64,000 nt of DNA. Source: Acidobacteriota bacterium. GTDB lineage: Bacteria; Acidobacteriota; UBA6911; RPQK01; DATIPO01. Where the stretch lies: NCBI GenBank assembly GCA_035471785.1, contig DATIPQ010000133.1, positions 1 through 64,000 of the forward strand, in the 5' to 3' direction. Positions 17,146 to 26,592 of the stretch are shown here, one piece after another. The translations under genes and the position numbers were made by a program. The notes under the pieces are model-generated. The model ran no database searches, was not told where the DNA came from, and saw only the letters and a program-made list of their open reading frames with translations. Position 1 is the stretch's first letter; the number at the start of each line of letters is the position of its first letter.

Positions 17146-18186
17146 TTAGACGGCGGCCTCTTCCAGGTGGGCCAACTGGCCGCAGGCGGCTGAAACGTCA
17201 TCGCCCCGCGTCTTGCGGACGAAGGCCGATACCTGCCGGTCGACCAGAATGCGCTGAAAGCGCTCCACCCGCTCAAGCGGGGGGCGGCTGTGGGGCAGTC
17301 CGGGATTGGGGTTGTAGGGAATAAGATTGACCTTGGCGCGCATGCCTTGCAGCAGTTGGGCCAGACGCCTGGCGTCCTCGTCGGAGTCGCTCTCGCCCGC
17401 CAACAGGACGTATTCGAAGGTCAGGCGCTGGTCGGCGCGCCGGCTCAGCTTGCGGCAGACGTCGAGCAGCTCGGCCATGTTCCACTTGCGGTTGATGGGC
17501 ATGATGCGGCTGCGCATTTGCTCGGTGGTGGAATTGAGCGAAATGGCCAGCTTGGGCAACCGTTCCTCCTGCAGCATTCGCTTCATCACCGGCACGACCC
17601 CCGCCGTCGAGACCGTGATCTTGCGATAGGAGAGGTCCATCCCCTCCTGATCGATGAGCAGGCGGAAGGCCTTCATGACGTTGCGGTAGTTGTAGAGCGG
17701 CTCGCCCATGCCCATGAAGACGATGTTGAAGCCTGTATCGGGCACCACTCCCAGGTGGATCAGAGTCAGCACTTGACCCACGATTTCGCCCGGCGTCAGG
17801 TTGCGGCGGAACCCCATCTGGGCGGTGAGGCAGAAGGTGCAGCCCACGTCGCATCCCACCTGGGAGGAGATGCACAAGGTATCCCGCTTTTCTTCGGGGA
17901 TGTAGACCGACTCGATGTGCCGGCCGTCCTCCAGGCGGAAGAGAAACTTGATGGTGCCGTCGGAAGCCTCCCAGCGCCGCTCCACCTGCAGCGGACCCAG
18001 GGCGCACTCCTCCCTCAGCCGGCCTCTGAAGTCCTTCGACAAGTCGGTCATGTGTTCGAAGTCGAGGAGCTTGCGCCGGTAGATCTGATGATAGAGCTGT
18101 TTTCCGCGAAAGGGCTTTTGGCCCATTCGTGCGGCCAGCGCGACTAATTGGTCGCGATCCAGGCCCACAAGATGATTTTTGTTCAT
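17146..18186 (-). CDS. rlmN: Dual-specificity RNA methyltransferase RlmN
   Basis: A 346-residue radical-SAM enzyme that methylates C2 of A2503 in 23S rRNA and A37 in some tRNAs. The cluster motif CDVGCTFCLTAQMG is near residue 112, GMGEPLYNY follows, and the methyl-carrying Cys is in SAACGQLAH at the C-terminus. Length is normal. Its ATG at 18186 is only 26 bp from the divergent metallo-hydrolase start, so the two promoters must overlap each other or the coding regions. mtaB follows on the same strand. Confidence 0.95.
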   Translation of the reverse strand: MNKNHLVGLDRDQLVALAARMGQKPFRGKQLYHQIYRRKLLDFEHMTDLSKDFRGRLREECALGPLQVERRWEASDGTIKFLFRLEDGRHIESVYIPEEKRDTLCISSQVGCDVGCTFCLTAQMGFRRNLTPGEIVGQVLTLIHLGVVPDTGFNIVFMGMGEPLYNYRNVMKAFRLLIDQEGMDLSYRKITVSTAGVVPVMKRMLQEERLPKLAISLNSTTEQMRSRIMPINRKWNMAELLDVCRKLSRRADQRLTFEYVLLAGESDSDEDARRLAQLLQGMRAKVNLIPYNPNPGLPHSRPPLERVERFQRILVDRQVSAFVRKTRGDDVSAACGQLAHLEEAAV

Positions 18187-18212
18187 ACCCGCCTGTTAGA
18201 TTCTAGCGCATC

Positions 18213-19001
18213 GTGAGAGTGTGTGTTCTGGGATCGGGAAGCAGCGGCAATTGCACTTACGTCGAGACGCGGCGCACGCGCCTGCTCATCGACAATGGCT
18301 TCGGACCGCGCAGCTTAAGGCGCCGTTTGCAGGAGGCCGGGCTTCCCATCGACCATTTCGATGCCTTGCTCATCACCCATGGCCACATCGACCATTGGAA
18401 GGGGGCCGAGGCTTTCGTGCGCGTCTACCAGGCACCCGTCTACGCCAATGTGGGCACCCGCAACGAGGTAGCCGAACTGCAGCAGATCGACCGCTGGGAA
18501 GAGTTCCGCACCGGGGAGCCCTTTGTGGTCGGCGACGTCGAGGTGGACCCCTTCCCTGTCCTCCACGACGCCGCCGATCCCGTTGGCTTCCGCCTGCGCG
18601 CGGCGGGCCTTGCCGGCGCCGTGGCCACCGACCTGGGCAGCCTCACCGAGGCGGTGGAAGAGCGCCTTTCGGCCTGCGACTGGCTCATACTGGAGTCTAA
18701 CCACGACGAAGAGCTGCTGCGCCTGGGCCCCTATCCCTGGAGCCTCAAGCAGCGTCTGACCAGCCGCTTGGGCCACCTCTCCAACCGCGCCTTCGCGGGA
18801 TTCCTATCCCGCTTCGACGGCCAAGCCCGTCATGTCTTTCTGGCCCACCTGAGCCGCAACAACAACGACCCCGACATCGCTCTGGACACCGCCCGCCAAG
18901 GCCTGAACCGCCGCTCCACCGGCACTTTCCACGACCTCTGGAACCCCATCCAACTCCACCTGACCCACCAATCCCGCCCCACTCCGGTTGTGGAATTGTA
19001 A
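18213..19001 (+). CDS. MBL-fold metallo-hydrolase, YycJ/WalJ-like
   Basis: A 262-residue beta-lactamase-fold hydrolase starting at GTG (MRVCVLGSGSSGNCTYVE). The metal-binding motif HGHIDH is near residue 58, a further His in FPVLHDA near residue 115, and a late His in AHLSRNNND. The GSGSSGN start is typical of the YycJ/WalJ branch, reported to have 5'-3' exonuclease activity. It converges with the RlpA-like gene, with 12 bp between stop codons. Confidence 0.85.
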   Translation: MRVCVLGSGSSGNCTYVETRRTRLLIDNGFGPRSLRRRLQEAGLPIDHFDALLITHGHIDHWKGAEAFVRVYQAPVYANVGTRNEVAELQQIDRWEEFRTGEPFVVGDVEVDPFPVLHDAADPVGFRLRAAGLAGAVATDLGSLTEAVEERLSACDWLILESNHDEELLRLGPYPWSLKQRLTSRLGHLSNRAFAGFLSRFDGQARHVFLAHLSRNNNDPDIALDTARQGLNRRSTGTFHDLWNPIQLHLTHQSRPTPVVEL

Positions 19002-19013
19002 GGTTCCCCTTTC

Positions 19014-19424
19014 TCAGCGCAGGACTTCCAGGCGGACCGGGACGACGCCGTCGCGGACCATGGCCAGTTCTTGGGCGGCGCGGTAGGAGAGGTCGATGAT
19101 GCGGCCCTTGCGCAGGGTCGAGATGGGGTAGCGGTCGTTGATCTTAACCACCACCGTGCGTCCGTTCTTCTGGTTGGTGACGCGGACGCGGGTTCCGAAG
19201 GGCAGCGAGTAGTGGGCTGCGGTGAGCTTGTTCTTGTCGAAGCGCTCGCCGCTGGCGGTGGTCTTGCCGTGGTATCCGTCGCCGTGCCCATACCAACTGG
19301 CCAAGCCTTCCTGCACGCGTCCGCTGACCTGGCGGGTCAGCGCCACGTCGCCGCGCTTCTTGCCGCAGCCCGCCAAGAGCAGCCCGGCAGCCAGGAACCA
19401 AATTGCAACAAGCCTGCCGTTCAT
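19014..19424 (-). CDS. rlpA: RlpA-like septal lipoprotein
   Basis: A 136-residue lipoprotein with a lipobox (LLAGC) at residues 16-20 after a hydrophobic leader. The double-psi beta-barrel domain has [20 protein letters not shown] and ends [22 protein letters not shown], both RlpA hallmarks, including the catalytic-type Asp. Relatives cleave denuded glycan strands at the septum. There is no SPOR domain, so this is a short form. It is divergent from asd. Confidence 0.9.
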   Translation of the reverse strand: MNGRLVAIWFLAAGLLLAGCGKKRGDVALTRQVSGRVQEGLASWYGHGDGYHGKTTASGERFDKNKLTAAHYSLPFGTRVRVTNQKNGRTVVVKINDRYPISTLRKGRIIDLSYRAAQELAMVRDGVVPVRLEVLR

Positions 19425-19538
19425 ATGAAATACTTACCATCCAGGTCTGTCGCCACCCCTCGGCTGCGACAGGCGCGGAGGGAACTTCGGAAGTGTGCCC
19501 CCATCCAAAGAGACTAGACAGACGAGAGGACGAAAGAG

Positions 19539-20597
19539 TTGAGCGAGAGGTTAAGGGTCGGGATTCTGGGAGCTACGGGAGCGGTGGGGCAGAAGTTCGC
19601 GCTGCTGCTGGACGGGCATCCCTGGTTTGAGATCGGGGCGCTGGCGGCCTCGGACAAGCGGGTGGGCGAAGCCTACGGCGAAACGGTCAATTGGAAGCAG
19701 GCGGCGCCCATGCCGGAGCCGCTGCGTCACATGAAGGTGCAGTCGTGCAGCGACCAGCTCGACTGTCCCGTGGTTTTCTCGGGACTGGATTCGTCGGTAG
19801 CCGGAGAGATCGAGCAGGAGTTCGCCCGCCGCGGCTGCTGGGTCTTCTCCAACGCCAGGAACCACCGCATGGACGAGGACGTCCCGCTGGTGATCGCCGA
19901 ACTCAATCCCGACCACCTGGAACTCATCCCCGTGCAACGCCGCAAGCGCGGCTGGCGGGGAGCCATCGTCACCAACGCCAACTGCTCCACCATCGCGCTG
20001 GCCATGGCGCTGGGTCCGCTGCAGCAGGAATACCCCCTCGACAGGGTGCACGTGGTGACCATGCAGGCGCTTTCGGGAGCCGGCTACCCGGGCGTCCCCT
20101 CGCTGGATATCCTGGCCAACGTGGTGCCCTACATCGGCGGCGAGGAAGACAAGATCGAGAGCGAGGGACAGAAGATCCTGGGACGCCTGAGGGGGGGGCG
20201 CATCGAGCACGCCGACTTCAGGGTCAGCGCCCAGGCCAACCGGGTGGCGGTAGAAGAAGGCCACCTGGAATGCGTCTCGATTTCCTTTCGCGGCAAGGCC
20301 CCCTCGATGGATGAAGTGAGGAGCTGCTGGAGCCAGTTCCGAGGCGAGCCGCAGCGGCTGGGATTACCTTCAGCTCCGCCCCAGCCGGTAGTGGTGCGAA
20401 ACGAACCCGATCGCCCCCAACCCCGTCTTGACGTGTGGACTCAAAAAGGCATGGCTACCGTCATCGGACGCCTGCGCCCATGCCCACTGCTCGACTACAA
20501 GTTTCTGGTTCTGGGGCACAACACGGTGCGGGGCGCCGCCGGTGCCTCGATTCTCAATGCCGAGTACGTGTTCCGAGACCGTTTTTTAGGCCAATGA
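19539..20597 (+). CDS. asd: Aspartate-semialdehyde dehydrogenase (archaeal/fungal-type)
   Basis: A 352-residue enzyme that reduces aspartyl phosphate to the semialdehyde. It starts at TTG (MSERLRVGILGATGAVGQ). The catalytic Cys is in NANCSTIALA near residue 149, and the active-site His is in VEEGHLECVS. The segments RNHRMDEDVPLVIAELNPDH and ALSGAGYPG mark the branch common in archaea and fungi, not the E. coli type. Its stop overlaps the lysC start (ATGA at 20594). First gene of a five-gene lysine operon. Confidence 0.93.
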   Translation: MSERLRVGILGATGAVGQKFALLLDGHPWFEIGALAASDKRVGEAYGETVNWKQAAPMPEPLRHMKVQSCSDQLDCPVVFSGLDSSVAGEIEQEFARRGCWVFSNARNHRMDEDVPLVIAELNPDHLELIPVQRRKRGWRGAIVTNANCSTIALAMALGPLQQEYPLDRVHVVTMQALSGAGYPGVPSLDILANVVPYIGGEEDKIESEGQKILGRLRGGRIEHADFRVSAQANRVAVEEGHLECVSISFRGKAPSMDEVRSCWSQFRGEPQRLGLPSAPPQPVVVRNEPDRPQPRLDVWTQKGMATVIGRLRPCPLLDYKFLVLGHNTVRGAAGASILNAEYVFRDRFLGQ

Positions 20598-21973
20598 TCA
20601 TCATGAAGTTCGGCGGATCGTCGCAACGCGACGCGGCCGCCTATGAAAGGGTTTTCGAAGCCGTAAGAGCGCGGGCCCAGCGCCGCCCCCTGGTGGTGCT
20701 TTCGGCGCTGGGGAAGACCACTGACGGCCTTCTGCAAGCCGCTCTGATGGCTTCAAAAGGTCAGCACGAGCCGGCCCACGGCAAACGTCGGGAAATGGAG
20801 GAACAGCACCTGCAAATCGCCTCCCAACTCATGCAGGGAGCCTCCCTGCGCAAGGCGCGCGGCAGCATCGAAGACTACTTCGATCAAGTCAGACGCCTGC
20901 TGCTGCGGGTGGAGGAAGAAGGATTTCTGCGTCCCCAGATGCAGGACGAGGTGCTGGCCCGGGGCGAATTGCTCAGCACCGCCATTTTTCACCACCTGCT
21001 TCTTTCCAGGGGCCTCCCCTCGGCCTACCTGGACGCCCGACTGCTGGTACGCAGCGACGACCGCTACACCCGGGCCCACGTCGACGAGCAGGCCACTTTC
21101 GCCAACCTGAGCGGGGAGGTGGAGAAGCAAGGAGACAAGATCTGCGTCCTGCAGGGTTTCATCGCTTCGGGTCCGGCGGGAGAGACCACCACCATCGGAC
21201 GCGGGGGCTCGGACCTGAGCGCCTGTTTGGCAGGCGCCGCCCTCGAGGTCGAGGAGATCCAGATCTGGACCGACGTGCCGGGGATTCTCACGGCCGATCC
21301 GAGGCTGGTCCCCCAAGCCCTCAAGATCAAGTCGATCTCCTTCGACGAGGCTGCCGAGCTGGCTTATTTCGGCGCCAAGGTACTGCATCCGGCGGCTTTG
21401 ATTCCGGCCATCGCCCGCGACATTCCCGTCTACGTGCTCGACTCGGCCCGCATCGACCAGCCGGGGACTTTCATCTCGGCCCGTGAAGTCCCCAGCCGCA
21501 CCCCCATCAAGTCCATCGCCTGCAAGCCCGGCATCAGCATCCTCAACATCAATTCGCCCCGCATGCTGCTGGCCTACGGCTTCGCCCGCCGCATCTTCGA
21601 CGTCTTCGACCGGCGCCGCATTCCAGTGGACGTGATCGCCACCTCTGAGATCAACGTCTCGGTCACCATCGACCGGGAAGACGAGATAGACCAACTGCTC
21701 CGCGACCTGGCGGCCCTGGGCGACGTGCAGGTGCAAAGCTCGATGGCCATCGTCAGCGTGGTGGGCCATGCCCTGCCCTGGAGCAAGGGGCTGCCGGCAC
21801 TGGTCTTCGAGGCCGTCAAGGATATCGAGGTGCGGCTCATTTCCCAGGGAGCTTCGCGCACCAACCTGACTTTCCTGGTAGGCCAGGAGCATATGCCCAC
21901 GGCCGTCCGCCGCATTCACGAAACCTTCTTCCGAGATCCCGACCCTGAAGTCTTCGAGAGGCTTGCGCCATGA
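20594..21973 (+). CDS. lysC: Aspartate kinase
   Basis: A 459-residue kinase that phosphorylates aspartate, the pathway's first step. The ATG at 20594 overlaps the asd stop and begins MIIMKFGGSSQRD with the KFGGSS nucleotide-binding motif; a much longer in-frame extension to 20435 overlaps asd and is rejected. TTIGRGGSDLSACLAG is the substrate-binding segment. The last 150 residues hold two ACT domains (ISILNINSPRM; VSVVGHALP), so lysine or threonine feedback is likely. Length suits a monofunctional enzyme. Confidence 0.93.
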   Translation: MIIMKFGGSSQRDAAAYERVFEAVRARAQRRPLVVLSALGKTTDGLLQAALMASKGQHEPAHGKRREMEEQHLQIASQLMQGASLRKARGSIEDYFDQVRRLLLRVEEEGFLRPQMQDEVLARGELLSTAIFHHLLLSRGLPSAYLDARLLVRSDDRYTRAHVDEQATFANLSGEVEKQGDKICVLQGFIASGPAGETTTIGRGGSDLSACLAGAALEVEEIQIWTDVPGILTADPRLVPQALKIKSISFDEAAELAYFGAKVLHPAALIPAIARDIPVYVLDSARIDQPGTFISAREVPSRTPIKSIACKPGISILNINSPRMLLAYGFARRIFDVFDRRRIPVDVIATSEINVSVTIDREDEIDQLLRDLAALGDVQVQSSMAIVSVVGHALPWSKGLPALVFEAVKDIEVRLISQGASRTNLTFLVGQEHMPTAVRRIHETFFRDPDPEVFERLAP

Positions 21974-22680
21974 AGATCAGCTTGATCGGCCGCGGACGCA
22001 TGGCTCAGGCCGTCGAGCGCCTGGCGCCTGAGAAGGGACACCGGGTGGTGCGCCTGCTGGGCCGCCGGGACAATCCGCCGGGGCGCCCATTCAGCGGAGA
22101 CTGGCTCGAGCAAAGCGAGGTGCTGGTCGACTTCTCGCTGGCGGAGGCGGTACCGGGCAACATCGAGAAATCCTTGCAGGCCGGCATCCCGCTGGTCATC
22201 GGCGCCACCGGGTGGTATGACCGGCTGAGGGAGATGGAGGACAAGGTCGAAGAGGCGGGAGGCATTGTCCTCTACGCCTCAAATTTCAGCCTGGGCGTAC
22301 AGGTGCTCTTCAGCTTGACCCGCCGGGCTGCCCGTCTTTTGTCGCGTTTTCAAGAGTACGACCCTTTCTTGTGGGAGGCCCACCATCGCCACAAGCTGGA
22401 CGCTCCTTCCGGCACGGCCCTCTCGCTGCGGGAGATCGTGGAAGAGAGCTACCGGCGCAAGCTGGACGTTGCAAGCCTGCGCGCCGGATCCATCCCCGGC
22501 ACCCACGTGGTCGGATTCGATTCGCCCTCCGACACGCTGCGTCTGGAGCACAGCGCCCGCAACCGGGACGGATTTGCCTTAGGCTCCCTGCTGGCCGCAC
22601 AATGGTTGAGGGACCAGCATAAAGCGGGACGGAAAGGACTCTTCACCATGCAGAACGTCATTGAGGAGCAGATGGAATGA
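21970..22680 (+). CDS. dapB: 4-Hydroxy-tetrahydrodipicolinate reductase
   Basis: A 236-residue NAD(P)H reductase. It starts MKISLIGRGRMAQAVERLA, a Rossmann motif, and overlaps lysC by ATGA. Active-site region EAHHRHKLDAPSGTALSL contains the catalytic His pair and Lys. GTHVVGFDSPSDTLRLEHSA is typical of DapB. The protein is slightly shorter than the E. coli enzyme, mainly in the N-terminal domain. Confidence 0.93.
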   Translation: MKISLIGRGRMAQAVERLAPEKGHRVVRLLGRRDNPPGRPFSGDWLEQSEVLVDFSLAEAVPGNIEKSLQAGIPLVIGATGWYDRLREMEDKVEEAGGIVLYASNFSLGVQVLFSLTRRAARLLSRFQEYDPFLWEAHHRHKLDAPSGTALSLREIVEESYRRKLDVASLRAGSIPGTHVVGFDSPSDTLRLEHSARNRDGFALGSLLAAQWLRDQHKAGRKGLFTMQNVIEEQME

Positions 22681-23555
22681 AAGGTTGCGGAACGGCGCTG
22701 GTCACACCCTTCGATTCTCAGGGAGCCCTCGACCTGCAAGCCTACCGGCGCCTCATCGAATGGCAGATCGAATCGGGCATCGACTTCCTGGTGCCCTGCG
22801 GAACCACCGGCGAGAGCGTGACCTTGAGCGAGCAAGAGTATCGCCAGGTGGTGCGCACCTGCGTCGAAACCAGCGACGGGGCCGTGCCGGTGGTGGCGGG
22901 CGCCGGCAGCAACAACACCGCCCACGCCGTGGAACTGTCCCGTATGGTGGAAGAGCAGGGCGCCGACGCCATCCTCTCGGTGGCTCCTTACTACAACAAA
23001 CCCACCCAAGAGGGCATGAAGGGCCACTTCAGGGCCATCCTTGAAGCCGTCGATATTCCCATGGTGCTCTACAACGTGCCCGGACGCACCAGCAGCAACC
23101 TCCTCCCCGATACCGTGCTCGAGCTGGCCCGGCATGAAAGGGTGGTGGCGGTCAAGGAAGCGTCGGGCGATTTGCAACAGATCATGCGCATTGCCGGAGC
23201 TAAACCCGAAGGGCTGGCTTTGCTCTCGGGGGACGATGCGCTGACCCTGGCCATCTCGGCGCTGGGAGGCGACGGAGTCATCTCGGTGGTCTCCAATCTC
23301 ATTCCCGCCGACATGACGCGCCTCACCACGCTGGCCCGCTCTTCACGTCTGGAAGCCGCCCGCGAACTGCACTACCGCTACCTGGAGCTGATGAACCTCA
23401 ACTTCGTCGAGTCGTCGCCGGCGCCGGTTAAATACGCCCTCTCCCGCATGGGAATGATCGAGCCGCACGTGCGCCTGCCCCTGGTCCCCCTTTCACCCAC
23501 CCCCAGGCGGCGCTTCGATGAGCTGCTGCAACAATTGGGACTGATCGAAGAGTGA
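22677..23555 (+). CDS. dapA: 4-Hydroxy-tetrahydrodipicolinate synthase
   Basis: A 292-residue TIM-barrel lyase condensing pyruvate with aspartate semialdehyde. It has [12 protein letters not shown] near residue 43, the catalytic Tyr in [11 protein letters not shown], and the Schiff-base Lys in [12 protein letters not shown] near residue 160. It overlaps dapB by ATGA and is followed by dapD with a GTGA overlap, so translation of the operon is probably coupled. Confidence 0.95.
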   Translation: MKGCGTALVTPFDSQGALDLQAYRRLIEWQIESGIDFLVPCGTTGESVTLSEQEYRQVVRTCVETSDGAVPVVAGAGSNNTAHAVELSRMVEEQGADAILSVAPYYNKPTQEGMKGHFRAILEAVDIPMVLYNVPGRTSSNLLPDTVLELARHERVVAVKEASGDLQQIMRIAGAKPEGLALLSGDDALTLAISALGGDGVISVVSNLIPADMTRLTTLARSSRLEAARELHYRYLELMNLNFVESSPAPVKYALSRMGMIEPHVRLPLVPLSPTPRRRFDELLQQLGLIEE

Positions 23556-24385
23556 GCAAGACCGCCATGCAAGATGCCGTTCAAGATCTTTATCGCAAGG
23601 AGTCCTTCGACGAGGCCGACCGCAGGCTCTTCGAACGCTTCCTGGAGGCCCTGGAAACAGGCCAGGTGCGGGCAGCCGAGAAGAGCGAAGGGGAATGGAA
23701 AGCCAACGCCTGGGTCAAGCAGGGAATCCTGGCTGGATTCCGCCTGGGCAAGCTGAGCGATCAGTCCATCGACCGGCGCTTCCGCTTTTTCGACAAGGAC
23801 ACCTACCCCCTGCAATCCCTGACGCTGCAGTCGGGAGTTCGGGTGGTTCCGGGGGGATCGGCCATCCGCCGCGGAAGCTACGTGGCCAAGGGAGTCACCT
23901 GCATGCCGCCCATGTACATCAACGTGGGCGCCTGGGTGGACGAGGGGAGCATGGTCGATTCTCATGCCCTGGTGGGATCTTGCGCCCAGATCGGACGCCG
24001 CGTGCATCTTTCCGCCGCCGCCCAGATCGGAGGCGTGCTGGAACCGATCGGGGCGGTCCCCGTGGTGATCGAGGACGACGTGCTGGTGGGCGGCAACTGC
24101 GGAGTCTACGAGGGAACGGTGGTTGGCCGCGGCGCGGTGCTGGCGGCGGGGGTCATCCTGACTCGCGCCACGGCTGTCTACGACTTGGTGCGGGAGACGA
24201 TCCACCGCTCCTCTCAGGAGCGTCCGCTGCGGATTCCCGAAGGAGCCGTGGTGGTTCCGGGCAGCCGTCCCGCCTCGGGCGACTTCGCCCGCAGCCACCA
24301 GCTCTCCCTGGCCACCCCCGTCATCGTCAAGTACCGCGACCGCAAAACCGAAGCCTCGGTGGCCCTGGAAGAGGCCCTGCGTTAG
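23552..24385 (+). CDS. dapD: Tetrahydrodipicolinate N-succinyltransferase
   Basis: A 277-residue acyltransferase with a left-handed beta-helix. It starts at GTG. The helix hexapeptides run from about residue 95 ([20 protein letters not shown]) to 220, with [20 protein letters not shown] and [11 protein letters not shown], the DapD core. This shows the succinylase branch to diaminopimelate; dapC and dapE are not here. Its stop overlaps the stop of the convergent cytochrome gene by four bases. Confidence 0.93.
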   Translation: MSKTAMQDAVQDLYRKESFDEADRRLFERFLEALETGQVRAAEKSEGEWKANAWVKQGILAGFRLGKLSDQSIDRRFRFFDKDTYPLQSLTLQSGVRVVPGGSAIRRGSYVAKGVTCMPPMYINVGAWVDEGSMVDSHALVGSCAQIGRRVHLSAAAQIGGVLEPIGAVPVVIEDDVLVGGNCGVYEGTVVGRGAVLAAGVILTRATAVYDLVRETIHRSSQERPLRIPEGAVVVPGSRPASGDFARSHQLSLATPVIVKYRDRKTEASVALEEALR

Positions 24386-26361
24386 GCGGGAGCTTCCCCT
24401 GATCCTGGCTCTTCGGCCTTCGGCTCTTCTTCCTTCTTGCGGCGGGCTTCTTCTTCCATCTCGCGATACCACTCGGGGTGGAGGTGGCGGACCTCGTCCT
24501 TGCTCATGCGTCCGGTCAGCCAAGCCCAGCTCATGGGATAGGCGGCGGGATGAAGCAGGACGAAGAAGAAGTGCCAGACCAGGATGGCCAGCATGGCCAG
24601 CCAGGCTTCATAGTAGTGGAGAACCTCGGACGCCTGCACCACCCATGACGGGAACCAGCGCACCGAGGCGGCCGGGAACCAGAGCACCAGCCCGCTCAGT
24701 GCCATAACTGCCGTTCCCCATACCAGTGCCCAATACTCGGCCTTCTGGGTGTAGTCGTAGCGTCCGAACCGGGCCGGCTCCTTGCGCAGTCCAAGGTGGT
24801 AGCGCATGTAGTCAAAGAAGTCTGCCAAGTCCTTGCGGCCGGGAATCATGGCACGGAACTCGCGCCGTCCTCGTCGCGAAAGCCACACATAGAGGAAATG
24901 GCTGATGCCCACACCCATCATGACAATGGCCATGACCCGATGGATCCAGGAGCGCCAGGCTTCGCTCATCCCCACCGCGGCCAGGGGCTTGACCCAGAAG
25001 GCGTCCGGAAAGCGCAGGGCGAAACCGGTAATGACCAGCGCGATAAAGGAAACCGCCAGCAGAATATGCTGCCAGAGCTGGACCCGGTCCATGCGCAGGA
25101 CGGTTTCGCCGGCCAACTCGTGGCGACGTTTTTCCATCAGGTAATAGCTGAGCACCACGGCGTTATGCAGCAGCATGCCCCCGATCACCACCGGAATCAG
25201 TATCAGGTAGATCCACTCCAACCAGCGGGTCACCGGATGCGATCCCACCGAGGCGGTCTTGTGAGTATAGCTGGAGGCGAAACTGGCATCGGCGTTCTCA
25301 TGGCATTGACGGCAGGTCTGCACCACGTTCTTGTCGGAGATGGTGGAGTTGGGATCGCGGGCCGGCAGCACCCAGTGGGCGGTGTGGCAACTCACGCAGT
25401 TGGCCGATTCCATCCCCTCCCAGCGCAGCGACCAGCCATGATAGCTGTCGACGTAGGTTGAGACCACGTAGTCGGCCAACCCGTACTTCTGGATGATGCG
25501 CGGGTCCTCATGGCAATTGCCGCAGGTCATTTCGGCCAGACTGGCCGCATAAGTAGAGGCCTCGGGATGATCGGCGGGCAGGATCAGGTGCTCGCCGTGG
25601 CAGTCGTTGCAGGTGGGGCTGTCGGCAATGCCGGTGGCCAAGGCGCGTCCGTGGATGGAGCGCTCATACTGGGAGGATTCCTCGTTGTGACAGGCCCCGC
25701 AGGTCTCGGCCACATTTTGAGGGTGGATGCGGGACTGGGGATCGAGAACCCCCTTGAGGGCGTGGACGCCGTGGCAATCGGTGCAGGTGGCCGCCGCTGA
25801 GATGCCCCGGGCAAAGGCCTGTCCGTGGACCGACCGGGCATAGCTCTGGACAGCCTGAGGCATGCGCACGAGTTGATCGGTGAGAAGTCCGGCCTGCCCG
25901 TGGCAGCCCGCGCACATCTCGGGAATATGAGAACGCGCATCTCCGTTGCCCACGCTCAGCACATTGTGACTTCCGTGGCAGGAAGCGCAGCCGGGGGCCC
26001 GCTCATTGCCCCGCTGCAGCGCATAGGCGTGGAGACTTTCCGAGTACTCTTCCTGAGCGTCATAGTGACACAGTCCGCAGTCGACTTTTTGCAAAGGCGA
26101 ATCGTGCCCGAAAGGATCGACCCCGGCCAGGTCCTGGTGGCAGTCGGTGCAGGAAAAGATCCCATGCACCGAATCCACCAGCCGCTGCAGCTCGACGTAG
26201 AGCCTCCGGGTGCTCTCGTCCCGGCTCAGGGATTCGTCTCCGTGACAGGTTAAACAGGCCTCTTGAGCCTCTTCAGAACTCATCTCTTGGGCCTGAAGTG
26301 CGGAAGCGGCCGGCATGGCGGCCAGCAACGCGATCAGCAGGATGAAAATGCGAGTGAACAT
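24382..26361 (-). CDS. 11-haem cytochrome c fused to membrane cytochrome b (CbcL-like)
   Basis: About 659 residues. The start at 26361 has AAGGA suitably spaced; ATGs at 26367 and 26376 are alternatives. After a signal peptide come 11 CxxCH haem-c motifs (from CLTCH to CRQCH, about residues 35-345). Five TM helices follow with paired His residues ([31 protein letters not shown]), resembling FdnI/HydC-type diheme cytochrome b. The C-terminal tail is charged. This c-b fusion resembles Geobacter CbcL, a quinol oxidase feeding periplasmic cytochromes. The electron acceptor here is unknown, and no other cytochrome gene is near. Confidence 0.85.
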   Translation of the reverse strand: MFTRIFILLIALLAAMPAASALQAQEMSSEEAQEACLTCHGDESLSRDESTRRLYVELQRLVDSVHGIFSCTDCHQDLAGVDPFGHDSPLQKVDCGLCHYDAQEEYSESLHAYALQRGNERAPGCASCHGSHNVLSVGNGDARSHIPEMCAGCHGQAGLLTDQLVRMPQAVQSYARSVHGQAFARGISAAATCTDCHGVHALKGVLDPQSRIHPQNVAETCGACHNEESSQYERSIHGRALATGIADSPTCNDCHGEHLILPADHPEASTYAASLAEMTCGNCHEDPRIIQKYGLADYVVSTYVDSYHGWSLRWEGMESANCVSCHTAHWVLPARDPNSTISDKNVVQTCRQCHENADASFASSYTHKTASVGSHPVTRWLEWIYLILIPVVIGGMLLHNAVVLSYYLMEKRRHELAGETVLRMDRVQLWQHILLAVSFIALVITGFALRFPDAFWVKPLAAVGMSEAWRSWIHRVMAIVMMGVGISHFLYVWLSRRGRREFRAMIPGRKDLADFFDYMRYHLGLRKEPARFGRYDYTQKAEYWALVWGTAVMALSGLVLWFPAASVRWFPSWVVQASEVLHYYEAWLAMLAILVWHFFFVLLHPAAYPMSWAWLTGRMSKDEVRHLHPEWYREMEEEARRKKEEEPKAEEPGSGEAPA

Positions 26362-26467
26362 GGCCATTCCTTCCATTCACTACAGGTGCACGCCGTATGC
26401 CATTTATGGCGGCCCCTGATCCGCACCAGACGGCATCTTCAGGCCCTGAGGACCTGCTTAAAGCGGC

Positions 26468-26500
26468 AAAGCGCCCATTGAATGGGCCATAGCGCGCTTT
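26468..26500. promoter_or_regulatory. Nested palindrome between divergent genes
   Basis: Outer arms AAAGCGC (26468-26474) and GCGCTTT (26494-26500) enclose the perfect palindrome GCCCATTGAATGGGC (26473-26487). It lies midway between the divergent cytochrome and AbgT genes, where an operator would be expected. It could equally be an RNA hairpin. No other feature was seen in 26362-26592. Confidence 0.35.
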
Positions 26501-26592
26501 TCACCGTGGCGCCTCGCCTCCTTTTTCGGTACTCTAGCCCGTCAAGCCGAGAATGAACGCCACTGGGCCACACACGATCTAAGGAAGCGAGC

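Noticed and set aside
20435-20593. N-terminal extension of aspartate kinase by 53 codons
   Set aside because: It overlaps asd in another frame, lacks family similarity and starts before the natural MIIMKFGGSS.
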